Positions 33,464 to 43,410 of a stretch of 64,000 bases of DNA are shown in pieces. Each line of letters opens with the position of its first letter. Position 1 is the stretch's first letter. Origin of the DNA: an uncultured Pseudomonadota bacterium. Lineage in GTDB: Bacteria > Pseudomonadota > Gammaproteobacteria > Steroidobacterales > Steroidobacteraceae. The stretch lies in assembly GCA_902826575.1 (NCBI GenBank), contig CADEFJ010000001.1:78226-142225 (forward strand), in the 5' to 3' direction. A program made the translations under genes and the position numbers. A model generated the notes under the pieces. It was not told where the DNA came from, made no database searches, and worked only from the letters and a program-made list of their open reading frames with translations.

Positions 33464-34285
33464 ATGAGTCGACGGACAGTTTTCTTCGTTTCCGATCAGA
33501 CCGGAGTGACAGCGGAGACCATGGGTCACAGTCTGCTGACTCAGTTCGATGGCCTCGAGTTTCGGCCAGTGACTTTGCCATTTGTGTCGAGTGTTGACAA
33601 GGCAGAGGAAGCCGTAAGGAAGATCAATCTCGCGGCCGGGGAAAGCGGCATCAGGCCGATCATCTTCTCGACGCTCGTGCAGGAAGACCTGCGGGAAGTC
33701 GTCATGCGCGCCAATGGCCTGTTCCTCGATTTCTTTGACGCGTTCGTGGGACCGCTGGAGAAGGAACTTGCTACGCGTTCCACCCATCGGTCAGGTCGCG
33801 CGCACGGCATGGCCGACCTCACCGCATATACGGCCCGCATCAACGCGACCAATTTCGCGCTCACCAACGACGACGGCAGCGGGCGCGATTATGAAGCGGC
33901 CGACGTGATCGTGGTCGGCGTGTCGCGCGTCGGCAAGACGCCGACCTGCCTGTACATGGCGCTGCAGTACGGCGTGTTCGTCGCCAACTATCCGTTAAAC
34001 GACGACGACCTTGAGAGTGGCCGGTTGCCGAAGGCGATCGAGCCGTTTCGCCACAAGCTCTACGGGCTCACGATACGCCCCGAGCGGCTGCAGCAGATCC
34101 GCCACGAACGCCGGCCCGACGGCCGCTACGCCTCGCAGCAGCAAGTGCAGTATGAGCTGCGCTCTGCCGAGTCGCTGTTCTCGCGCTATTCGATCCCGTT
34201 CCTCGACACGACCGAGTGCTCCATCGAGGAAATTGCGAGCCATATCCTCGAGAGCTCGGGCATCGAACGCAGGGTTCGACCTTGA
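33464..34285 (+). CDS. ppsR: PEP synthase regulatory kinase/phosphorylase PpsR
   Basis: A 273-residue DUF299 protein that switches PpsA off and on by ADP-dependent phosphorylation of a Thr next to the catalytic His, and by phosphate-dependent removal. ATG 33464 gives [25 protein letters not shown]; a nearby ATG at 33447 is out of frame. The P-loop [15 protein letters not shown] (about 149–163) is intact, as are the family end motifs [13 protein letters not shown]. Its place opposite ppsA supports the assignment. Confidence 0.96.
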   Translation: MSRRTVFFVSDQTGVTAETMGHSLLTQFDGLEFRPVTLPFVSSVDKAEEAVRKINLAAGESGIRPIIFSTLVQEDLREVVMRANGLFLDFFDAFVGPLEKELATRSTHRSGRAHGMADLTAYTARINATNFALTNDDGSGRDYEAADVIVVGVSRVGKTPTCLYMALQYGVFVANYPLNDDDLESGRLPKAIEPFRHKLYGLTIRPERLQQIRHERRPDGRYASQQQVQYELRSAESLFSRYSIPFLDTTECSIEEIASHILESSGIERRVRP

Positions 34286-34350
34286 GGCAGGTCACACCCT
34301 GGCACAGGGCTCACTTGCGGACCGCCATGTCTGCGTTATAGTCACATCGA

Positions 34351-34734
34351 ATGCAGACTGACGCGCTTGCTTGTGTTTCCTGGCGCGCACGGCCCCAAAG
34401 CTTTGTTGCGCTGATGGCGCTTTACGAAAGCAATTTCGTGCGCCTCGGGTGGCTGGCCGGCGATCCCGGCAAGCTTCGCGACAGCGCTGCCTCGGACATC
34501 GTGGGCGACTGCCAACTGCGTCTCACTGTCTGCGAGCGGGCTCGCTATACCACCACCATCGAGCTGACCTACGCGCCGCTCGCCATGCCCGACCTGCACA
34601 TTCGCGTGTATCACGATGCGCGCCTTGCCGAGGCGCAATGCGACGGCGGGATCCACGAGCGCTGGTCGCGCAACATGCTGCTGAACAAATGGCTGGAGTA
34701 CTGCGTCGATCGCGGCCATCGCCTCGATCGCTGA
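34351..34734 (+). CDS. DUF1249 family protein (YqiB-like)
   Basis: A 127-residue protein of unknown function. Residues 12–32 (RARPQSFVALMALYESNFVR-type) and the later LTVCERARYTTTIEL and IRVYHDARLAEAQC blocks match DUF1249; the end NKWLEYCVDRGHR is typical. ATG 34351 keeps the family's N-terminal helix, whereas ATG 34414 would cut it. In other gammaproteobacteria the family neighbours cpdA/nudF; here it precedes a coiled-coil protein. Confidence 0.8.
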   Translation: MQTDALACVSWRARPQSFVALMALYESNFVRLGWLAGDPGKLRDSAASDIVGDCQLRLTVCERARYTTTIELTYAPLAMPDLHIRVYHDARLAEAQCDGGIHERWSRNMLLNKWLEYCVDRGHRLDR

Positions 34735-34745
34735 ACCTGAACCCG

Positions 34746-35801
34746 ATGTTCTCAGTCAAGCCACTCGCCAATCTTCGCTTCGGCAAGGAACCCGAGAAGG
34801 AAGCCGAAGAGCAGCGGGTCGTGCAGCTGTTTCGCAACCGCGCCGAACTCAAGAAGGCCTACGCGTCGCTGCAGGATGAGGTACACCGCCTCAAGGACCG
34901 CCTGAAGCAGCAGGAGGGCGCGACCGCACGCGTGCAGGAGATGCTCGAGGGGCTCGAGGCGCGCCTGGCTGCGCCCGAAACGGCCTACCCGGCGCTCGTC
35001 TTCTATCACCTGCGGGGGCTGTGGGGCATCGGCCGCGAGCTCATCAGCCAGCTGGTTGCGGACCTTGCCCGCCAGCAGGAAGAGAAGGAGCGCCGCCACC
35101 ACCTGACCGAGTCGAACCGGCGCCAGTTCGCGCGGCGCCAGGCGATCGATGCGCAACTGCGCGAGGCAGAGACCACTGCCTCCGAAGCGGTTGCGCGGCT
35201 CGCCGACGCGCAGCGCCGGCTGGCCGCGCTCACCCGAGTCTGGCATTACTTCCAGCGCCGGGAGCTCGGCCGGCGCGTGCACGCGCTCGAGGCGAATTCG
35301 CAGGCGGCCGCCGCGCTGCTCGCGCAGGCGCGCCAGGCGCACGAGGCGCTCGCCTCCGAGCAGGCCGCGGAGTTCCCGGGCCTGTCGGTGGAGGCCCGGC
35401 GTGCGATCAACCTGGCCGCGATCGGTTATGCCGAGTTGCTGTGCCTGCGCCTTGCGCGTACGCCGCTGGTCGCGCAGGCGAGGGATGCGGCCGCACGCCG
35501 CGAAGTGATCGACGACTATGGCGCGCGCGCGGAGTGCGAGCGACTGATGGGCGATATCGCGCGCGCCAAGGCGGTGTTGCAGCACCGCGGCCAGTTGTCA
35601 CAGGAGCTGCGCGCCCGCACGGATCGCCTGCGCCAGCTCGCGAAGTACCGCAGTGCCTCGGACTCGATGCCCACCGTCGAATCGATCGGCATGGCCGAGG
35701 GCGATGTGCTGGACCGCGGCGCGCAGGGCGCGAACGCGTCGCGCCTGCCGAACGTGCTCGCCGAGGACACCTGGGACCTCTTCAGGATCGTGCTGCGCTG
35801 A
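34746..35801 (+). CDS. Unrecognised coiled-coil protein
   Basis: A 351-residue cytoplasmic protein I do not recognise. There is no signal peptide or membrane segment. Charged heptad-like helices span about 15–75, 110–185 and 190–230 (runs of Glu/Arg/Gln/Ala with Leu at intervals), separated by the hydrophobic segment YPALVFYHLRGLWGIGREL (about 85–103). The end is acidic/polar. It begins 12 bp after the DUF1249 gene on the same strand, so the two probably share a transcript. Its stop overlaps the convergent RND gene by 20 bp. A scaffolding role is conceivable but unproven. Confidence 0.75.
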   Translation: MFSVKPLANLRFGKEPEKEAEEQRVVQLFRNRAELKKAYASLQDEVHRLKDRLKQQEGATARVQEMLEGLEARLAAPETAYPALVFYHLRGLWGIGRELISQLVADLARQQEEKERRHHLTESNRRQFARRQAIDAQLREAETTASEAVARLADAQRRLAALTRVWHYFQRRELGRRVHALEANSQAAAALLAQARQAHEALASEQAAEFPGLSVEARRAINLAAIGYAELLCLRLARTPLVAQARDAAARREVIDDYGARAECERLMGDIARAKAVLQHRGQLSQELRARTDRLRQLAKYRSASDSMPTVESIGMAEGDVLDRGAQGANASRLPNVLAEDTWDLFRIVLR

Positions 35802-38800
35802 CATCGCCCGGCGCGCGCGTGCGTGCCATGAAGCGCCGCATCGCCACGATGCCGTCGTCCAGCCACTGGTAGAACACCGGCACTGCGAACAGCGAGGTCG
35901 CCGCGCTGAATACCAGCCCGCCCATGATCGAGCGTGCCATCGGCGCGTAAGACGGGCCACCGACTCCGACGGCGAGCTGCGCGTCGCCGAAGGCGAGCGG
36001 CGAGAGGGCGAGCGAGGCCGTCAGGGTCGTCATCAGAATCGGGCGCAACCGGTCGCGGCTCGCCTGCACGATCGCTTCCAGCCGCCCGGTGCCGGCGAGG
36101 CGCAGGTCGTTGATGTGAGCCACCAACACGATGCCGATATTGACCACCACGCCGATCAGGATCTGCACGCCGATGATCGCCATGAACGTGAACGTGGTGC
36201 CGGTGAGGAACAGTGTCCAGATCACGCCAATCACGGCCATCAGGATCGAACTCACGATCGAGATCGGCAGGATCGTCGACTCGAACAGCGCGGCCATCAC
36301 CAGGTAGATCATCGCGATCGCGAACAACAGGTTGAAGATCATCGCCTGCGTGCCATCGTCGTTCTGCTGCACGCCGCGCCCGAACTGCCACGAGTAGCCC
36401 GGTGGCAGCTGGTAGGCGCCCATCAGCTTCTCGACCCGCTCCTTGACGACCGGCAGCGTGGCGTCCTCGGCAATCACGCCGCCGAGTGTCACGGAGGTCA
36501 GGCGGTTGACGCGCTGGATCACCCGGGGGCCGCGCTCGATCGAAAAGTTGGCAATCGCGCCGAGCTCGATGCGCTCACCGGAGGGCAGGTACAGCGGCAG
36601 GCGTGCGAGGTCGGCGACGTCCTGGCGGTCGGACTCGCGGAATGCCAGGCGCAGCGTCAGTTCGCGGTCGGCGGAGCGGAACTCGCGCAGCTTGTCGCCG
36701 CGCAGTGCCGCGGCAATCGACAGCGCGGCATCCTGCGGCGTCACGCCGAGCGCCGCCGCCCGGCTGCGATCGACACTGATGCGTACCTCGTCGTCGCCAT
36801 CGCGAGCCTCGGACCGGACCGAGGTGAGTCCTTCGATGTCGCGCAACGCGCGCGCGACATCGGCGGCGAGCACGGCCAGGCGCTCGGTGGACTCGCCGGT
36901 GATGCGCATCGAGAAGCCGCCGGCTGCGCCGGTGCCCTCGATGTCGAAGCTCGGCTTGCCGATGATGATCTCCGGCATGTTGGCGTTCACCAGGCGCATC
37001 GTCTCGGACGCCGCAATGCGCATCTTGTCCTTCGGGGTCAGCTTCAGGAGGCTGTTGGCCGAACTTGCGTCATAACGCGAATAGACGCTCTCGATATCGA
37101 ACTCCTCGCGATGCTCGGCGAGGTAGTTCTCGACCGTCTTGACCGCTGCCTCGACCCGATCGATCGGGTGGGTGCCGTCGATGCGGTAATCGATGAACAA
37201 CTCGCGGCCGGCGTCCTGCGGGAACATGTCGAAGCGCACCAGTTTGTCGGGGAACATGCTCGAGGCCACCAGCAGGCCGGCTGTCAACGCGAGCAGCAGG
37301 CCGAGTGCCGCGGCCGGCCGGCGTGGATGCGTCAGCGAGGCGCGCAGGATCCTGCTGTAGCGGTCCTGCAGGCGCGCGAACGCACTGCCGTGCGAGATCG
37401 GCGGTGGGGGTGGAAAGCGCGAGGTCAGCATCGGCACGATCGTCTGGGCGACCACCAGTGAAGCGCTCATCGCGACCACTATCGGCACCGCGACGTGCGA
37501 CAGGAAGATGGTCAGCTGGTTGCGCTCGCCGAACAGGATCGGGAGGAACACGACGACGCAGGTGGCGGTGCCCGCCAGGGTCGCGATGCCCACCTCGCGC
37601 ACGCCGGCGAAGGTCGCCGCCAGCGGATTGCCGGGATCGAGCTGCCGGTGGCGGAATACGCTCTCGGTCACGACCACGGCATTGTCCACCAGCATGCCGA
37701 TGGCGAGCATCATGCCCATCATCGTCATGACGTTGATCGACAGGTCCAGGAAGTACATCGCCGCGAGCGTCACCAGCAGCGACAGGGGCACCGCGAGGCT
37801 CACGATCAGGGTCGTCGGCCAGTGCCGCAGGAACAGGTACAGCACGATCAGCGCGAGCACGGCGCCGATCAGGCCGGCTTCGCCGACGTCGGCGAGCGAG
37901 TTGCGGATCGACGTCGCCTGGTTGTCGATCACGTAGATCGTGACACCCTGCAGCTGCGGCAGCTCGTGGGCGCGCTCGAGCACCTGCAGCACATTGTCGG
38001 CCACTTCGATGACATTGGCCTGGGTCGTCTTGAACACGTCGACGCCCACGGCCGGGCTGCCGTTCAGGCGCCTGCGCGTGGTCAGTTCCGGCGTGATCAG
38101 CTCCACCTCGGCGAGATCGCGCAGGCGCAGGTCGGGGCCGATCACCAGGTTGCGCAGCTCATCGAGCGAGCGCAGCTCGCCGATCGGGCGCACCGTGAAA
38201 CGCTCGCTGCCGTTGGTCAGCTGGCCGGCGCTCACCGAGAAGTTCGCGCGCTGCAGCTTCTGCACGAGTTCGCGCACGTCGACGCGGTGCGCAGCGATGC
38301 GCCCGGCATCGACCAGCACGCGCACCTCGCGGGGCTCGACGCCGGCGAGTTCGACGCGCGCGACCCCGTCGACGCGCTCGATCGGCTTCTTGAGCGTGCG
38401 CTCGAGCACTTCGTATTGCGAGGAGAGGTCTGAGTCGGCCGACAGGCGGATCGTCAGCACCGACTGGTCGGCGCTCGAGGCGCGGAACATCAGGATACGG
38501 TTGGCGGCGGCAGGCAGGTCGTGCCGGATCGCATCGAGCTTGGTGCGCACCTCGAATCCCGCCGCCTCGACATCGGTGCCCCAGTCGAACTCGATCTCGA
38601 AGCTGGCCTGGTCGCTCTCGGACTTGGAGCGGATTTCGCGGATGCCGGGCAGCGTGGCGAGCGCATCCTCGACCGGACGCGTGATCTCCTCTTCGATCTC
38701 CTCCGGAGTGGAGCCGGGGTAGGGAATCACGACGCCCATGAACGGGAAGGTGATGTCCGGGAACTGCTCGAGTGGCAGCAGGCGCGCAGCCATCGCGCCG

Positions 38801-38871
38801 ATGGTCGCCACGGCGGCGAAGACCATGATGGTCGTGACCGGGCGGCGCAGCGCGAAGTTCGTGTGGATCAC
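35782..38871 (-). CDS. RND efflux transporter subunit (AcrB-like), second copy
   Basis: A 1029-residue inner-membrane resistance–nodulation–division pump subunit. The start MIHTNFALRRPVTTIMV, TM1, two large periplasmic loops and twelve membrane helices follow the AcrB plan. TM4 reads MLAIGMLVDNAVVVTES with one acidic residue (VDN rather than the VDD of AcrB), as in several HAE-type pumps. It overlaps the upstream RND gene by 4 bp (GTGA/ATGA type), so both are made from one mRNA. Substrate is unknown; drugs, solvents or lipids are all possible. Confidence 0.93.
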   Translation of the reverse strand: MIHTNFALRRPVTTIMVFAAVATIGAMAARLLPLEQFPDITFPFMGVVIPYPGSTPEEIEEEITRPVEDALATLPGIREIRSKSESDQASFEIEFDWGTDVEAAGFEVRTKLDAIRHDLPAAANRILMFRASSADQSVLTIRLSADSDLSSQYEVLERTLKKPIERVDGVARVELAGVEPREVRVLVDAGRIAAHRVDVRELVQKLQRANFSVSAGQLTNGSERFTVRPIGELRSLDELRNLVIGPDLRLRDLAEVELITPELTTRRRLNGSPAVGVDVFKTTQANVIEVADNVLQVLERAHELPQLQGVTIYVIDNQATSIRNSLADVGEAGLIGAVLALIVLYLFLRHWPTTLIVSLAVPLSLLVTLAAMYFLDLSINVMTMMGMMLAIGMLVDNAVVVTESVFRHRQLDPGNPLAATFAGVREVGIATLAGTATCVVVFLPILFGERNQLTIFLSHVAVPIVVAMSASLVVAQTIVPMLTSRFPPPPPISHGSAFARLQDRYSRILRASLTHPRRPAAALGLLLALTAGLLVASSMFPDKLVRFDMFPQDAGRELFIDYRIDGTHPIDRVEAAVKTVENYLAEHREEFDIESVYSRYDASSANSLLKLTPKDKMRIAASETMRLVNANMPEIIIGKPSFDIEGTGAAGGFSMRITGESTERLAVLAADVARALRDIEGLTSVRSEARDGDDEVRISVDRSRAAALGVTPQDAALSIAAALRGDKLREFRSADRELTLRLAFRESDRQDVADLARLPLYLPSGERIELGAIANFSIERGPRVIQRVNRLTSVTLGGVIAEDATLPVVKERVEKLMGAYQLPPGYSWQFGRGVQQNDDGTQAMIFNLLFAIAMIYLVMAALFESTILPISIVSSILMAVIGVIWTLFLTGTTFTFMAIIGVQILIGVVVNIGIVLVAHINDLRLAGTGRLEAIVQASRDRLRPILMTTLTASLALSPLAFGDAQLAVGVGGPSYAPMARSIMGGLVFSAATSLFAVPVFYQWLDDGIVAMRRFMARTRAPGDVSAARS

Positions 38872-41800
38872 GGCCGTGCGCTCGCCGCGAGCGGTGCGGG
38901 CAGCGGGGCGGGAGCGCTGTCATCGCGCTGCAGGCGCTTGCGATCGAGCAGCGTATACAGCACCGGGATGATGATCAGGGTCAGCACCGTCGCGACGAGC
39001 ATGCCGCCGATCACGGTGATCGCCATCGGCCGACGCACCTCGGCACCCTCGCCGATGCCGATGGCCATCGGCAGCAGGCCGAGGATCGTGCTGACGCTCG
39101 TGATCAGGATCGGGCGCAGGCGGGTGCGGCCGGCGAGCACCAGCGCGTCGTGGCGGGTGAGGCCCCGCTCGCGCGCCTGGTTGACGGCGTCGAGCAGCAC
39201 GATCGCGTTGTTGACGACGATGCCGGCAAGCAGGATCAGGCCGATGAAGGCCACGGCGTTGATGGTCGTGCCGGTCACCGCGAGGCCCCACACCGCCCCC
39301 ATCAGGCCCATCGGGATCGTGAACAGGATCACGAACGGATGCAGCAGCGATTCGAACTGCGAGGCCATCACGAGATAGACGAGGAACACGGCGAGCGCGA
39401 ACGCCATAAGCAGGGAGCGGAAGCTCTGCTGCATTTCCTCGCTCTGGCCGGTCACGCTGTAAGTGATGCCGGCAGGCAACGGCGTCGCCGCGAGGATCTC
39501 GTTGGCGGTGGCGGTGGCCGCCCCGAGATTGCCACGGGCGGGCGAGGCGGACAGCAGCGCGACACGCTCCTGTCCGGCGCGGCGGATCTCCGCCGGACCC
39601 ACGGCCAGGTTCACGTCGGCCACCGCGGCGAGTGTCACGGGCTTTGCGGCGCCTGGATTCACGATCAGGTTGCGCACCGCCTCGATCGAGGCGCTGCGGG
39701 TATCGACGCTGCGCACCAGCACGTCGATCTTCTTGTCGCGCAGCTGGTAGCGCGTTGCCACATCGCCGCGCAGGCTCGACACCACGCTGTCCGCGATGGT
39801 ACGCACTTCGAGACCCAGGCGCGAAGCGCGGTCCTGGTCGAACAGGATCTGTATCTCCGGATGCCCGCCCTCGATCGAGGAGCGCAGGTCGGTGAACGCG
39901 CCACTCGCCGCCATGCGCGCGTGCACGGCCGACGCGGCAGCCTGCAGGCGCTCGAGCTCATAGCCTGACAGCACGACTTCGAGCGGCGTCGACAGCGTAA
40001 AGAGGGCCGGGCGCGAAAACTCGTACTGCACGCCGGGCAGGGCGTCGAGCGCAGTGCGCAGCTGCGCCATGGCAGCGGCTTCCTCGCGCGGACCCGCCGG
40101 CTGGCGCAGGCGTATCGACATCTCGCCGATGTTCTCGCCGGAATCCACCGGATTTGCATCGAGGCGGTTGCCGGTGCCCGACACGGCGTACGCGTGATCG
40201 AGGCCCGGCAGGTCGATCGCACTCGAAAGCGCCGCGCGCATGATGCGATCGGTACTGTCGAGCGGCGAGCCGGCGGGCAGTCGCAGCTTGACGTTGAACT
40301 CGCCCTGCGCGAGCTGCGGGATCAGTTCGGTGGGCAGGCGCGTCAGCACCAGCGTGGTGAGTGCGAGCAGCGAGACGGCGACGCCGAGCACGACCGTCCG
40401 GTGGCGCAGCGACCACTCGAGCGAGGCGGGGTAGAGCCGCTCGAGCACGGCAAAGCTCCGCTGGGTCAGGTGCACGGCAGGGGCAAGGATGAATCCGCAC
40501 AGTGCGCCGAACGTGCCGGCAAGCGCCCGTGCGAGCCTGATCAGCGTGGCCAGCACGAGCCTCAGCGGCCAGGCGAGCCAGGCGAAAAGGCGTCGCAGCC
40601 CGCGCGCGGCGGGCGCCCGGCCGAACTCGCCGGGGCGCAGCGCCCGTCCGATGCCGCGCAGCCGGTCGGCCAGGATCGCGCCGCGTTCGGCCAGTTCGGG
40701 CCGAAGCTCATCGCGCGGCACGCGCCGCTCGCCATCGTTCGCGCGCCACGCCGCCATCATGGGCACCAGCGTGAGGCTCGCGAGCAGGGAGAGGATCTGG
40801 GCGAAGGTGACAGTCAGCGCCTGGTCGCGGAACAGCTGGCCGGCGATGCCGCTCACGAACACCATCGGGAAGAACACGGCCACCGTGGTCAGCGTCGAGG
40901 CGGTGACCGCCATCGCCACCTCGGCGGTGCCTTCGCGGGCCGCCTGCACCGCGGGCATGCCTGCCTCGCGTTTGCGGGAGATGGCCTCGAGGATCACGAC
41001 CGAGTTGTCGATCAGCATGCCGACCGACAGCGCGATGCCGCCGAGCGACATGATGTTGAGGGTCAGGTCGAAGCCGTACATCAGCACGAAGATGCCGATG
41101 ACGGTCACCGGGATGACGATGCCGGCGACGAGCGTGGCGCGCGCATCGCGCAGGAACAGGTACAGCACGATCACCGATAGCAGGCCGCCCCAGACGGCCG
41201 CATCGCTCACCTCGCTCACCGAGTTGGCGATGAACTGCGACTGGTCGTAAACGGTTTGCAGTTTCGTTTCCGGCGGCAGCGATTTCTCGAGTGCCGCGAG
41301 GCGCGTGCGCACGGCCTGGGCCAGCTGCACCGTGTTCGCGTCGCCTTCCTTGTAGACAGCGAGCTCGACACACTCGCGTCCGTCGAGGCGCGTGATGGCC
41401 GTGCGGTCCTTGTAGCCGTGCTCGACACGCGCGATGTCGCGCAGGTAGACGGGGTGCGCGTCGACCGTCGCGATCACCGCCGCCGACATCTCCTCGAGTG
41501 ACTGGAATTCGTTCAGCGTGCGCACCAGGAAGCGCTGTGTGCCCTGTTCGAGGCGCCCGCCGGAGAGGTTGACGTTCTCGGCGCCGATGCGCGCGGCGAC
41601 GCTCGCAACGTCGAGCTTCAGTTGCGCGAGCCGCTCCTGGTCGACGTGGACGTGGATCTCGTCCTCGAAGCCGCCGCTGACCTTCACGGCGGCGGAGCCT
41701 TCGGTCGCTTCGAGTTCCGGCTTGAGGCGATCGTCGGCGTAGCGGCGCAGGGTCTTCAGCCGCTCGTCGGACGCAGCGCTGCCTTCTGCCAGATCGACGA

Positions 41801-42221
41801 ATGCGAGCCGCAGCACCGGCTCGGTGGACGGATCGAAGCGCAGCAGCAACGGGCGCTCCGCATCGGTGGGCAGCTGCAGCAGGTCGAGGCGTTCGCGCAC
41901 CTCGATGCCGGCGAAATCCATATCGGTGCCCCAGGCAAACTCGAGCACCACGTCGGCCTGGCCGGAACGCGACACCGAGCGCACGCTGCGCACGTTGCGG
42001 ATCGTGCCGGCCGCTTCCTCGATGGGCCTCGTGATCAGGTTCTCGACCTCGAGCGGTGCGGCGCCCGGGAGCTCCGTGCGTATCGTCAGCGTCGGATACG
42101 AGAGGTCCGGCAGCAGGTTCACCTTCAACCGCGACAGCGAGACGGCGCCAAAGAGCGCGATGGCAACGGTGGCCATCGCGATCGTGACGCGGCGGCGCAG
42201 GGCGAGATCGACGATACGCAT
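38868..42221 (-). CDS. RND efflux transporter subunit (AcrB-like), first copy, with insertion
   Basis: A 1117-residue RND subunit. The start MRIVDLALRRRVTIAM, the LPDLSYPTLTI loop, and TM4 GIALSVGMLIDNSVVILEA match the family. It is about 85 residues longer than usual because of an insertion between TM6 and TM7 (about residues 495–600), rich in Arg/Leu/Ala with a long hydrophobic stretch, that probably faces the cytoplasm or lies on the membrane. It starts 18 bp after the adaptor gene. Together with the second copy it suggests a heteromeric pump as in MdtB–MdtC. Confidence 0.92.
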   Translation of the reverse strand: MRIVDLALRRRVTIAMATVAIALFGAVSLSRLKVNLLPDLSYPTLTIRTELPGAAPLEVENLITRPIEEAAGTIRNVRSVRSVSRSGQADVVLEFAWGTDMDFAGIEVRERLDLLQLPTDAERPLLLRFDPSTEPVLRLAFVDLAEGSAASDERLKTLRRYADDRLKPELEATEGSAAVKVSGGFEDEIHVHVDQERLAQLKLDVASVAARIGAENVNLSGGRLEQGTQRFLVRTLNEFQSLEEMSAAVIATVDAHPVYLRDIARVEHGYKDRTAITRLDGRECVELAVYKEGDANTVQLAQAVRTRLAALEKSLPPETKLQTVYDQSQFIANSVSEVSDAAVWGGLLSVIVLYLFLRDARATLVAGIVIPVTVIGIFVLMYGFDLTLNIMSLGGIALSVGMLIDNSVVILEAISRKREAGMPAVQAAREGTAEVAMAVTASTLTTVAVFFPMVFVSGIAGQLFRDQALTVTFAQILSLLASLTLVPMMAAWRANDGERRVPRDELRPELAERGAILADRLRGIGRALRPGEFGRAPAARGLRRLFAWLAWPLRLVLATLIRLARALAGTFGALCGFILAPAVHLTQRSFAVLERLYPASLEWSLRHRTVVLGVAVSLLALTTLVLTRLPTELIPQLAQGEFNVKLRLPAGSPLDSTDRIMRAALSSAIDLPGLDHAYAVSGTGNRLDANPVDSGENIGEMSIRLRQPAGPREEAAAMAQLRTALDALPGVQYEFSRPALFTLSTPLEVVLSGYELERLQAAASAVHARMAASGAFTDLRSSIEGGHPEIQILFDQDRASRLGLEVRTIADSVVSSLRGDVATRYQLRDKKIDVLVRSVDTRSASIEAVRNLIVNPGAAKPVTLAAVADVNLAVGPAEIRRAGQERVALLSASPARGNLGAATATANEILAATPLPAGITYSVTGQSEEMQQSFRSLLMAFALAVFLVYLVMASQFESLLHPFVILFTIPMGLMGAVWGLAVTGTTINAVAFIGLILLAGIVVNNAIVLLDAVNQARERGLTRHDALVLAGRTRLRPILITSVSTILGLLPMAIGIGEGAEVRRPMAITVIGGMLVATVLTLIIIPVLYTLLDRKRLQRDDSAPAPLPAPLAASARP

Positions 42222-42239
42222 GGTGACCCCCGGAAACGC

Positions 42240-43349
42240 CTAGCGCCTGGCCGTCTGCGTGTCGGCGGCCATCTTGGCGGCCGCCGCCGCGCGCAGCGCC
42301 GATGTCGGCTTGGTCTCGAGCGACACGACGCGCACGGCATTGCCGTCCTTGAGACCGCTCTGGCCGACGATCACGACCGATTCGCCGTCGGCGACACCCG
42401 TGGTGACCTCGATGTTGCCGCCGTCGACGAGGCCCGTGGTGACCGCGCGATGCACGGCCTTGCCGTCCGCGACCACGAAGACGCTGCTCGTGCCGTCGGC
42501 TTCGATCAGCGCGACACGCGGCACCTGCAGCGCCGCTTCGCGTCGCTCGAACACGATGCCCACGCGGGCGAACATGCCGGGCTTCAGCAGGCCCTGCTCG
42601 TCCTCGATCTCGAGCGTGACCTTGAAGGTCGCGGTGGCCGGGTCGATGGCCGGGGAGACGAGCGTGACACGGGCGGGGAAGGTGCGACTGCCGAGCGCGT
42701 CGATCAGCGCCACGGCGGTCTGGCCCGTCGCCAGGTGCGCGAGCTCGCGTTCGGGCACGAACACACTCGCCTTGAGCGGCGTCGGGTCGGTGATGCGGAA
42801 GGTCTTCGCGCCCTGCGGCACGTTCTGGCCGACCTTCACGAATCGCGAGGCGACGATCCCCGCGAACGGCGCGCGGATCTCGGTGTACGACAACTGCAGC
42901 TCGGTGAGCTGGTAGGTCGCGCGCAGGTTCTCGAGGTCGAACTTGAGGCCCTCGAACGCACCGGCCGAGACGAGCCCCTTGTCGTGCAGCTCGACCTGGC
43001 GGTGGTAGTCGCGCTCGGCCTTGGCAAACTGCGCGCGCGCCTGCGCGGCCTCGAGCCGCAGCTGGCGCCCGTCGAGGACGGCGAGCAGCTGGCCCTCCTT
43101 GACCTGGTCGCCTTCCTCGACCAGCACCCGCAGGACTTCGCCGCCGGCACGGGCGATCACATCAGCGTCAGCCTCGGCTTCGAGGGTCGCGGTACCGGTG
43201 TACCGGGCGAGCATCTCGCCACGCTTTGCGGCCACGACTTCGACGGGCACCGACGCCGGGGCGTCAGTCTTGGCGGTGTCCGGGCTGGAGCCGCCACAGG
43301 CGGCCAGGAGCGCCGCGCTGGCGGCGATGAGCAGGGCTTGCGTGCGCAT
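42240..43349 (-). CDS. RND periplasmic adaptor (membrane fusion protein)
   Basis: A 369-residue lipoprotein-like adaptor: N-terminus with ALLAACGGSS, a lipobox giving Cys18. A lipoyl/barrel-sandwich hybrid (GTATLEAEADADVIARAGGEVLRVLVEEGDQV region, about 54–86), a short helical hairpin (about 95–140), and β-barrel domains (about 165–300) follow. It is first in the operon, adaptor–RND–RND, behind the palindromic operator. No outer-membrane factor gene lies nearby, so a channel encoded elsewhere must be used. Confidence 0.93.
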   Translation of the reverse strand: MRTQALLIAASAALLAACGGSSPDTAKTDAPASVPVEVVAAKRGEMLARYTGTATLEAEADADVIARAGGEVLRVLVEEGDQVKEGQLLAVLDGRQLRLEAAQARAQFAKAERDYHRQVELHDKGLVSAGAFEGLKFDLENLRATYQLTELQLSYTEIRAPFAGIVASRFVKVGQNVPQGAKTFRITDPTPLKASVFVPERELAHLATGQTAVALIDALGSRTFPARVTLVSPAIDPATATFKVTLEIEDEQGLLKPGMFARVGIVFERREAALQVPRVALIEADGTSSVFVVADGKAVHRAVTTGLVDGGNIEVTTGVADGESVVIVGQSGLKDGNAVRVVSLETKPTSALRAAAAAKMAADTQTARR

Positions 43350-43381
43350 GGATCAACCTCGCTGAACGATCAGGCGAGGCG

Positions 43382-43410
43382 ATCCTACCGCTAGATAGTG
43401 TTGTAGTCAA
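43382..43410 (-). promoter_or_regulatory. Predicted RND operon promoter
   Basis: On the minus strand, TTGACT (43410–43405) and TAGGAT (43387–43382) are 17 bp apart. Initiation is expected near 43375, about 25 nt before the adaptor ATG, and GAGG lies within that leader. The −35 lies inside the 26-bp palindrome. Confidence 0.6.

Noticed and set aside
41622-43394. 590-codon plus-strand frame opposite the RND and adaptor genes
   Set aside because: Shadow of the adaptor and RND genes; composition is typical of antisense translation.
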